Positions 1 through 4,981 of a DNA stretch of 7,221 bases are shown here, in pieces (position 1 is the stretch's first letter; every line of letters starts with the position of its first letter). This DNA is from Anaerolineales bacterium. GTDB taxonomy: Bacteria > Chloroflexota > Anaerolineae > Anaerolineales > E44-bin32. The stretch is taken from assembly GCA_011772595.1 (NCBI GenBank), contig WVZH01000084.1, positions 11,457-18,677 of the forward strand. Direction: 5' to 3'. The notes under the pieces are model-generated. The model was given only the letters and a program-made list of their open reading frames with translations, made no database searches and was not told the DNA's origin. A program made the position numbers and the translations under genes.

Positions 1-614
1 GGCCATTGTTCTGGAAAACGCATGGGGGCTAACTTACCTAAACCGCTCGCGCTACAAAGACCCTCCCACGATCCCGCGCGGCCATACGCGACAGGTCCCT
101 GATCTGCGATCCGAATGTGCCCCACCTCGCCAGCAGTGTCCGTAGAGCCGCGATAGATGCGGTTGTTCAAGATGATGCCCGCCCCAAGTCCTGTTCCAAC
201 TGTCAGGAAGATGAGATTCGCCGCCCCACGGCCAGCGCCAAAGGTGAATTCGGCCAGCGCGCCAGCATTTCCGTCATGTTCAACAAAGGTTGGCAAGCCG
301 AAATAGTCAAAGAGCCTCTCTTTGAGATGGACACCGTGCCACATGGGGAGATTCGGTGGAGATTTTATGATGCCTTTCTCAATGTCCAATGGACCGCCCA
401 CGGATACGCTCACTGCAGAAGGCGATCTTCCAGACTTCCGTGCGGCGGCTAGCAAGGATTCACCGGCTTTACACATTGTGTGAAAGGCTTCCTCGAAAGG
501 TAAATCCACAGCGTTCGCGACCTCTCGTCGCTGAATGATGCGCGCTTCAAAATCCCCCTCGACAATCGCGATCTTGCTTCCACCGATATCAAAACCTAGG
601 ATTGTCTCTTCCAC
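1..614 (-). CDS. ROK-family sugar kinase (glucokinase-like), C-terminus beyond the window edge
   Basis: Predicted cytoplasmic ATP-dependent hexose or amino-sugar kinase; the substrate cannot be read from the sequence. The frame is open from GTG at 614 to base 1, giving 204 residues of a family that is usually about 290-320. Visible motifs: the N-terminal phosphate motif FDIGGSK (8-14), the VGGPLD segment (72-77), the catalytic Asp in EHDGNAGALAE (Asp114), the second phosphate-binding segment TVGTGLGAG (138-146), and the sugar-contacting GEVGH (162-166). The ROK zinc cluster CxCGxxGC expected after this His is absent; the segment reads AYGRAGSWEGLCSASGLG with one Cys (187). Start choice: GTG 614 has AGGAGGTGAA upstream, and the protein begins five residues before the phosphate motif, as expected. 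It lies 234 bp downstream of the ROK regulator on the same strand, so the two are probably co-regulated. Family assignment is firm; activity and substrate are inferred. Confidence 0.93.
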   Translation of the reverse strand, partial: MEETILGFDIGGSKIAIVEGDFEARIIQRREVANAVDLPFEEAFHTMCKAGESLLAAARKSGRSPSAVSVSVGGPLDIEKGIIKSPPNLPMWHGVHLKERLFDYFGLPTFVEHDGNAGALAEFTFGAGRGAANLIFLTVGTGLGAGIILNNRIYRGSTDTAGEVGHIRIADQGPVAYGRAGSWEGLCSASGLGKLAPMRFPEQW

Positions 615-620
615 GGGAAA

Positions 621-630
621 TTCACCTCCT
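621..630 (-). promoter_or_regulatory. Strong Shine-Dalgarno of the ROK kinase
   Basis: On the minus strand AGGAGGTGAA is nearly a full anti-16S match. It ends six bases before the GTG at 614, with ten bases between AGGAGG and the start. It fixes the non-ATG start of the kinase and suggests efficient translation independent of the regulator gene upstream. Confidence 0.85.
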
Positions 631-848
631 TCTTCGTGGCACAAATGAAGGCGCAAGCTATCTCAATGCATTCAGTCATTTCCGGACCAAGATGACACTT
701 CAGTGGCTCAATGGTAGAAGAAACACCGGACAACACCCCGATCTTCTTCACCACTTCAACTGGCCGTGTCCTATCGACAGAGCCAATGGGGATTTATATT
801 TATAACTTCGTTTCTATTGGAGAAAATTAGATTTTCAAACCCCACCTT

Positions 849-2105
849 TCACGATCCCACGGTTGTGGTGTTGTTACTTTCGAAGACGACCAACTCCCTT
901 GATTGGTAGAGACCGTCTAAGGCTACCGCAGCAGCCGCCAGCGCCTCCGGATGATTGGATCTAACCACTTCATGCAATCGCATCCAGATCAGAGGTTTCT
1001 CGCTGTACTCCGCCTGGCGTTTCAATTCCTCTTGTAGTCCCATCCACAGTACTTCCGAACTTGCGATCAGACCACCTGCAAACACGATCATGGGCAGATC
1101 CAAGACGTGCGCTACGGTCCATCCAACAACACCTAACCGCTGCGCTGTCCGGATAAGAATTTCTCGTTCACTCCCCTCCCCCTCTTTAGCTAAACTTTCC
1201 AGCGTCTCAATTGGCATGATCGATCTGGGGTTTCTGGTATCGATCAGGGCAACCCCGTTCTCAATCGCTTGGCTAATAACACCTGGTATGGAAAGCACCA
1301 TTTCCAAGCAACCAACGCGACCACAATGACATTTTTCTTCCGACCATCCGAAGGCTGCAGTGTGTGCTAATCCCGATGAAACCCTTCTGTTTTCTCCGGT
1401 GTAGATCTGTCCATCAAAACAGAACCCAACCCCGAGACCAAAATCGACTGATAAAAGGAGGAAGGATGATGGCAAATCCGCTGGCGAAAACCAAAGAACT
1501 GCCCGTGTTAGGGCGATCGTGTCGTTGTCCACTTTGCATGGAAAATCTGTTCGCTCACTTATCTCCTCCATGAGAGGACGACCGCGCCAGTCGGGAAACC
1601 TGGAGGGCTTTGTTAATAATCCCGTGGTGGAATCCACAGAGCCTCCAAAGGATATTCCAACCCCAGCGGTCACAGAAAAACTTTCACAGGCCAGTTTTGC
1701 AAGCTTCTCGATTTCTTCAGTGTACAGACTAAGAGCCTCCTCATAGGGATCGTCCCCTGAGATTTCGATCGTATTGCTGTGGTGGACATTTCCGTGGGCA
1801 TCGACTAAATATATCCACGACTTGTCAGACCGGATCACCAAAGATATGACACATAAACCATTCGACTTCAGCTCTAACGCGATCGGCGGGCGACCACGAG
1901 CTTCAGAGGGTATGCCATCGCCTTCTTTTAAAATGCCCAGCTCGCGTAGCTGTTCTACTGCCCGAAAGACAGTCGGCGGGCTGATACTAAGCGCATTCTG
2001 AAGTTCCGGCTGTGTGCTATAGGATCGTATCGTGAATTCTCGGAGTACACCAATAGTCCGCAAAGGCAACCTAACACGTCGATACATAACTAAAGTTCCT
2101 TTCAT
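849..2105 (-). CDS. ROK-family transcriptional regulator (NagC/XylR type)
   Basis: Predicted sugar-responsive DNA-binding regulator, 418 residues, close to the usual 380-410. A winged helix-turn-helix occupies about 15-65 (STQPELQNALSISPPTVFRAV is the helix-turn-helix core), with the GRPP linker at 71-74. The ROK sugar-binding fold follows: FGGSVD (153-158), VDNDTIAL (192-199, aligning with the kinase catalytic Asp), and a full zinc cluster, His248 with Cys259, Cys261 and Cys266 (CHCGRVGCLE). The N-terminal DxGGT phosphate motif is missing (the segment reads SNGLCVISLVIRSD), so it should bind sugar but not phosphorylate it, as in Mlc/NagC relatives. Two starts are possible: ATG 2105 with AGAGGA 12 bases upstream, or ATG 2087 with AAAGGA 9 bases upstream. 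I keep the outer one; the inner one fits better if transcription begins near 2120. It is first in a likely operon with the ROK kinase and may autoregulate. Confidence 0.93.
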   Translation of the reverse strand: MKGTLVMYRRVRLPLRTIGVLREFTIRSYSTQPELQNALSISPPTVFRAVEQLRELGILKEGDGIPSEARGRPPIALELKSNGLCVISLVIRSDKSWIYLVDAHGNVHHSNTIEISGDDPYEEALSLYTEEIEKLAKLACESFSVTAGVGISFGGSVDSTTGLLTKPSRFPDWRGRPLMEEISERTDFPCKVDNDTIALTRAVLWFSPADLPSSFLLLSVDFGLGVGFCFDGQIYTGENRRVSSGLAHTAAFGWSEEKCHCGRVGCLEMVLSIPGVISQAIENGVALIDTRNPRSIMPIETLESLAKEGEGSEREILIRTAQRLGVVGWTVAHVLDLPMIVFAGGLIASSEVLWMGLQEELKRQAEYSEKPLIWMRLHEVVRSNHPEALAAAAVALDGLYQSRELVVFESNNTTTVGS

Positions 2106-2126
2106 GGTGAAATTATATCCTCTTGA

Positions 2127-2155
2127 ACAATAACACTGTATCGCTTCACAGTCAA
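2127..2155 (-). promoter_or_regulatory. Promoter of the ROK regulator with embedded dyad
   Basis: On the minus strand TTGACT (2155-2150) and TATTGT (2132-2127) are separated by exactly 17 bases, a good sigma-70-like pair, and lie 22 bases before the outer start codon. An inverted repeat, ACTGT-8-ACAGT (2135-2152), overlaps the -35 box and fills much of the spacer, where a bound repressor would block RNA polymerase. A TATAAT at 2117-2112 has no suitable -35 and would place the start of transcription on the outer ATG. The hexamers are seen directly; operator function is inferred. Confidence 0.5.
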
Positions 2156-2160
2156 CAACC

Positions 2161-2620
2161 TTGCCTCTTCTAACCAGGGCTCACTGCTGGTGATGTTGGA
2201 ACGTTGATAGCGATAGTTTACGACCCATACCCGACTTCGCTGCCCTTGACAAGATACTGACACTGGTCAACACTGATCACCCAGTCCGGTTGGGCTTTCG
2301 TGGGTGGATTGCGACTTGAGATTCCATTGCCACAAACCATCTGAAAGATTAGGGGAGGATAGATGCAAGGACTCTAAGTATGTGCAGATTAATGGTGATG
2401 TCTAGTTAGGCGCATAATCGTTTATCCGACATAGATAAGCCCAATCAGCAGTCAGCCAGCCATGGAGTCTAAATGTCGGGCTGAAGTCCACGCCATCATG
2501 ATTATTGGCCATGATATCCAGCAAAGATCTTTTTAATGCCTAATTACGGGAATTCTTACCTCAGGTAGCCAGAAAGATATAACATTACCATGAGATTATT
2601 AGTTCCGATTAACAATGAAA
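2161..2620. other. Gene-free AT-rich stretch
   Basis: No frame on either strand has coding character, and stops are frequent. It contains a TTGACA at 2246-2251 without a convincing -10, a tandem 10-mer pair at 2260-2279, and a short dyad ATCATG-9-CATGAT near 2496-2516. On the minus strand a 44-codon frame (2690-2556) starts with basic residues but has no Shine-Dalgarno, and I do not call it. The stretch may be upstream regulatory DNA of the regulator or the remains of lost genes. Confidence 0.5.
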
Positions 2621-2624
2621 TTGG

Positions 2625-2756
2625 ATGAATATTGAGGCTGATCATGGAACTTATCGGTTGTCGAACGATTCTTTTTCGGAAATAGCGCATAGAGAGATGT
2701 TATATAACCGATCAACTCTCAGGAGGATTAGTTACGTGAATTATCAAGCCGCCTAA
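2625..2756 (+). CDS. Possible 43-residue ORF ending in the attC-like box
   Basis: Reads from ATG 2625 (MNIEADHGTYRLSN...) to TAA 2754-2756, ending YVNYQAA. There is no clear Shine-Dalgarno before the ATG. An internal GTG at 2736 does have AGGAGG at 2721-2726, but would give only six residues. The only reason to record it is that its stop codon falls inside GCCTAAC (2751-2757), the outer box of the attC-like site; integron cassette genes often end this way. No family is recognised, and the preferred orientation of the site is the opposite strand, so this may well be chance. Confidence 0.15.
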   Translation: MNIEADHGTYRLSNDSFSEIAHREMLYNRSTLRRISYVNYQAA

Positions 2757-2882
2757 CGGCTGCGAGCTGAGCCGCCTTGAGGCTGGCGCAGTGTCACCAA
2801 GCCTGACCTGAAGAGCTACAAAGGCAAGACCATCCTCAAAAGGATACTCGACATCAAGGTCGGCTCCAGCGACTTGTTGGGC
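2751..2882 (-). other. attC-like site (integron cassette recombination site), solitary
   Basis: A 132-bp imperfect palindrome. On the minus strand it opens with GCCCAAC (2882-2876, fits RYYYAAC) and closes with GTTAGGC (2757-2751, fits GTTRRRY). Inner arms AAGTCGCTGGAGCCGACC (left) and GGCTCAGCTCGCAGCC (right) pair apart from a few unpaired bases on one side, which is the attC layout of R''-L''-L'-R' boxes with extrahelical bases. Complementarity continues inward for about 34 bases per arm; the middle contains smaller hairpins such as ATCCT-CAAA-AGGAT. Length is within the known 57-141 bp range. Orientation was chosen because the minus-strand left arm resembles the usual AACAAGTCG... beginning. 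No integrase, attI or second attC is visible, so it would be a stray or CALIN-type remnant. The 60-codon minus frame at 2712-2894 is just translation through this element. Confidence 0.5.
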
Positions 2883-2937
2883 GGGCCTCTCCATCTATGG
2901 GGTTTTACTCTCCTAATTCAGTCCCGATCTGTGCTTG

Positions 2938-3168
2938 CTACCGGTTGCCGGCTGTAAACACCCCTTTCCCATCGTTCCACCACAACTGATAGTCCTGCAC
3001 ATTTCTCCCGGTAAAAATGTCCTGATCCCCGTCCCCGTCAAAATCCCCCACCGCCACACCAGTATCCTCTTTATATTCAACGCGCACATCCGACCGACGG
3101 GCTCCTAGGGCTATATCTGCCCTATGGCAGCATCCGGACACACCGTTGTTTACGAAGACCACCGAGTA
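2938..3168 (-). pseudogene. Relic of an FG-GAP/VCBS-repeat protein (C-terminal end)
   Basis: The frame ends at TAG 2938-2940 and shows the tail of one repeat (SVVFVNNG) followed by a full repeat with the calcium-binding loop VGDFDGDGDQDIFTG and the closing strand YQLWWNDGKGVF. FG-GAP/VCBS repeats build extracellular beta-propellers in secreted or surface proteins, usually several hundred residues long. Here only about 1.5 repeats remain. The sequence between them (GCCHRADIALGARRSD) is not repeat-like, suggesting a small deletion or frameshift, and upstream the frame becomes arginine- and cysteine-rich noise that runs into the phosphorylase gene. There is no start codon, signal peptide or ribosome binding site for it. 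Best read as the decayed 3' end of a lost gene, about 55 bp before the attC-like site on the same strand. Confidence 0.65.
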
Positions 3169-3250
3169 ACAGGTGGATGAGGCCGTGGCTCGGTGGCAGG
3201 ACAGAACTCCAGCAAACAATCGTTCCGATGAGCGAGGACGTCGCCGGGCG

Positions 3251-4057
3251 CTATTCCGACCCGAAGCGGTACAACACATTGCCAAAGGGGACCGGTCGAG
3301 CATTTTGTAGGAACTGCACCACGAGTTTACCGAACGCTTCCCGTGCTAGCTCGAGCGATTCCGCCAAGGACACATTGTCGTGAGAAGATTCAAGTCCAGG
3401 GATCGAGTACTTGTGCCCCACCACCAAGCCTGCCGTGGGGATCTCGAGCTCGTTCGCCAACACCACCTCGGGTCCGAGACTCATGGAGTTAACTTGGGCG
3501 CCAAGCTTGGCCCACATGCGGTTTTCGGCTGGGGTCTTGTTTCTTGGGCCACCGACGTAACCGAAAACGACGTCGCCGGCCACGGACCATTCGCCAGCCT
3601 CGGCCAAGGCAGTAACTTGCGAACGAAGCGCCGGCGAGAACAATCCTTCAGTGATCATCATATGGCCGTGCGTTTTCGAGGGCTCGACAAACATCGTACA
3701 GGTGCTGCCGTCCGGCAATCGATTGTCCAACATGATGAGATCACTGACGAGAAGTGGTTGGAAAAGAGGCAGACCACGATCGAGTACACCCACCGAGCTG
3801 GTCACGAGAAGAGCACCGCAGCCGATTTCCTTCAGCGCCCACACGTGCGCCCGATAAGGGATCTGATGGGGGAGCAAGCGGTGCGGAAGGCCGTGGCGAA
3901 AAAGCACGTAGGCCGGCGGATCGGTGTCGGGCATTCGATGAAGGGTGACATCACCGTATGGCGTAGAAATATTTAGAGCTTCGAGCGTGAACCCGGCCGG
4001 CATTGCATCAAAGGCGCTTCCCAGGATGATCGCTACGGATGCTTTATCTGAACGCAT
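3251..4057 (-). CDS. Purine nucleoside / methylthioadenosine phosphorylase-family protein
   Basis: Cytoplasmic enzyme of the PNP/UDP phosphorylase superfamily, 268 residues (trimeric PNP and MTAP are about 260-290). Matches in order: N-terminal AIILGSAFD (phosphate loop, 9-17), STPYGDVTLHR (31-41), FRHGLPHRLLPHQIPYRAHV (53-72; MTAP has RHGRQH...NYQAN), WALKEIGC (73-80), TSSVGVLD (86-93), GPRNKTPAE (170-178; MTAP GPRFETPAE) and MSLGPEVVLANEL (192-204). These support phosphorolysis of a purine nucleoside such as MTA. The exception is the catalytic segment: where MTAP has TDYD and PNP has TNK, this protein reads VGHKYS (213-218), so the base-contacting Asp/Asn is missing and the substrate is uncertain. 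The start ATG 4057 has GGAGAGGG eight bases upstream. It is monocistronic as far as visible; downstream is only the FG-GAP relic. Confidence 0.88.
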   Translation of the reverse strand: MRSDKASVAIILGSAFDAMPAGFTLEALNISTPYGDVTLHRMPDTDPPAYVLFRHGLPHRLLPHQIPYRAHVWALKEIGCGALLVTSSVGVLDRGLPLFQPLLVSDLIMLDNRLPDGSTCTMFVEPSKTHGHMMITEGLFSPALRSQVTALAEAGEWSVAGDVVFGYVGGPRNKTPAENRMWAKLGAQVNSMSLGPEVVLANELEIPTAGLVVGHKYSIPGLESSHDNVSLAESLELAREAFGKLVVQFLQNARPVPFGNVLYRFGSE

Positions 4058-4116
4058 GTCTCATGCCCTCTCCAGATTGAGTAGTGTTTTCTCGGTCGTC
4101 GCATTGCCAAACATGC

Positions 4117-4147
4117 CCTCTAGAGGCAGTTTGTACCTCAATAGAGG
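4117..4147 (-). promoter_or_regulatory. Twin CCTC/GAGG dyads upstream of the phosphorylase, candidate operator
   Basis: Two short palindromes, CCTC-TA-GAGG (4117-4126) and CCTC-AATA-GAGG (4136-4147), have centres exactly 20 bp apart, about two helical turns. On the minus strand a TATACT (4155-4150) lies just before the outer dyad, so the dyads would sit at about +1 and +20 of a transcript for the phosphorylase, a typical repressor position. The matching -35 (GTAAAA at 17 bases) is poor. The dyads are seen; promoter and operator roles are inferred. Confidence 0.35.
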
Positions 4148-4263
4148 ATAGTATAACCTGACTACCGGGTTCTTTTACTCAGTCCTGAGGTTGTACGTCT
4201 GCGAAGCGTTTCAAACACCAGGCAACTTTGGTATTGCGGGTTCGCGAGGATCACCACATGCGC

Positions 4264-4296
4264 CATTGCGCGGCACGAAATGCCGAAGCAATCCCC
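4264..4296. repeat. Degenerate 33-bp REP-like repeat
   Basis: Begins CATTGCG and ends GAAGCAATCCCC, the same ends as the larger palindrome 12 bp downstream, but without the internal insert found there. This matches the general form of the dispersed 'CATTGCGAGG...GAAGCAATCCC' repeat that I know from several bacterial genomes, including Chloroflexota. It is a diverged single copy. Confidence 0.55.
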
Positions 4297-4307
4297 TCCC
4301 CTCAATC

Positions 4308-4437
4308 GTCATTGCGAGGAGCCCTTCGTCAAGCTCAGGATAAACTTCGCGACGTGGCAATCCCCAACTTGTGGCTTGGGGATCGCGTCGCCCTTGGAGT
4401 TTACCCTGAGCGTAGTCGAAGGGGTGCTCGCGATGAC
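4308..4437. repeat. 130-bp nested palindromic repeat element
   Basis: Two imperfect inverted arms (4308-4367 and 4376-4437) are joined by an eight-base loop, with CCCCAA/TTGGGG closing it. Each arm has an outer module (GTCATTGCGAGGAGC on the left; its counterpart GTGCTCGCGATGAC on the right) and an inner module (CCTTCGTCAAGCTCAGGATA on the left; CCCTGAGCGTAGTCGAAGGG on the right). The inner module is the common 'CTTCGACTACGCTCAGG' dispersed motif. The short open frames found here in both strands are typical artefacts of this repeat. Transcribed, either strand would form a long hairpin. Confidence 0.75.
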
Positions 4438-4479
4438 AACTCGCGGGAGTGCGGGTCCGCATTGTTCCTCACGGGGCGT

Positions 4480-4565
4480 GTCAATTTTACCGTGTCGCCG
4501 AGTCTGTGTAGCGGGAGAATGTCGGTGAGTTGTACACACATCCAACGATATCGTCTAAAATTGAC
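4480..4565. mobile_element. 86-bp inverted-repeat element, MITE-like or solo IS ends
   Basis: Perfect 10-bp inverted termini GTCAATTTTA (4480-4489) and TAAAATTGAC (4556-4565). Similarity continues inward: the left arm to 4510 and the reverse complement of the right arm to 4533 end in TCGCCGAGTCTGTGTA and TCGTTGGATGTGTGTA, 11 of 16 identical. Arms are therefore about 31-33 bp with a core of about 22 bp, too short for a transposase. This is the form of two insertion-sequence ends with the coding part lost. No target duplication is evident at the flanks, and I do not assign an IS family. Confidence 0.45.
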
Positions 4566-4981
4566 CCGATTAAGCTATAATGGCCTGAAAGTATATCTTT
4601 AGACTGCACGGATGGCCGACTGATGGCGTAAGAAGAAGAATTAATGAAGCGGCCGCACCATAATTAGACAACATCCTCCCAGATCAGCTTCTTCCATTCT
4701 GATTCTCATCCATCATCATCCCTTCGGCTCGTCACCAGGATCAAAATCCCACTCAAATCTTTGCTGCCCAGATCCGGGAACAGAGCATCTGATCGAGGAT
4801 CTGCTAGGGGGATGGAAATAAGGACAGTTCAGGCACAAGGGTGGTTTTATAGATTTTGTAGATCGAATCCAGTTACCAAATTATTAAATACCAAAGCTAC
4901 CGAACACATGCCTTGATTTGCCTTGAAAATTATCAAATCTACGCTGATTCGGACAGACAAACCCTGTGAGTGACTACAACA
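4566..4981. other. Gene-free stretch upstream of the cyclase-STAND gene
   Basis: No convincing gene, RNA or sigma-70 promoter. A TATAAT at 4576-4581 has no -35. Two weak dyads occur: CAGATCC/GGATCTG (4769-4775 and 4797-4803) and GATTTG/CAAATC (4915-4920 and 4934-4939), the latter about 45 bp before the cyclase start and a possible regulator site. Minus-strand frames near 4690-4830 are short and closed by stops; no family is recognised. Confidence 0.5.

Noticed and set aside
117..452. 111-codon plus-strand open frame
   Set aside because: Antisense to the well-supported ROK kinase and without family character.
602..805. 67-codon plus-strand frame between regulator and kinase
   Set aside because: No ribosome binding site, no family features, and antisense to the kinase leader with its strong Shine-Dalgarno.
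2405..2411. A second GTTAGGC that could end another attC
   Set aside because: No matching RYYYAAC box or complementary arm within 60-140 bp upstream; a lone seven-base match is expected by chance.
2556..2690. 44-codon minus-strand frame with basic N-terminus and hydrophobic C-terminus
   Set aside because: No Shine-Dalgarno; AT-rich non-coding DNA gives such hydrophobic frames by chance.
2712..2894. 60-codon minus-strand frame that looked like a small protein
   Set aside because: It is a translation straight through the attC-like palindrome (frames reading ...NKSLEPT... arise from the same arm), with the nearest GGAG 15 bases away from the ATG.
3380..3976. 198-codon plus-strand open frame
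   Set aside because: It lies antisense to the phosphorylase, whose protein shows clear family motifs; the antisense translation has no recognisable domain.
4576..4581. Perfect TATAAT upstream of the cyclase gene
   Set aside because: No -35 hexamer at 16-18 bases, and it lies about 400 bp before the start codon next to the inverted-repeat element.
4211..4602. Several overlapping 78-124 codon frames on both strands
   Set aside because: They are produced by the nested palindromic repeat; sequences such as FDYAQGKL and YPELDEGLLAM are well-known artefacts of this repeat type.
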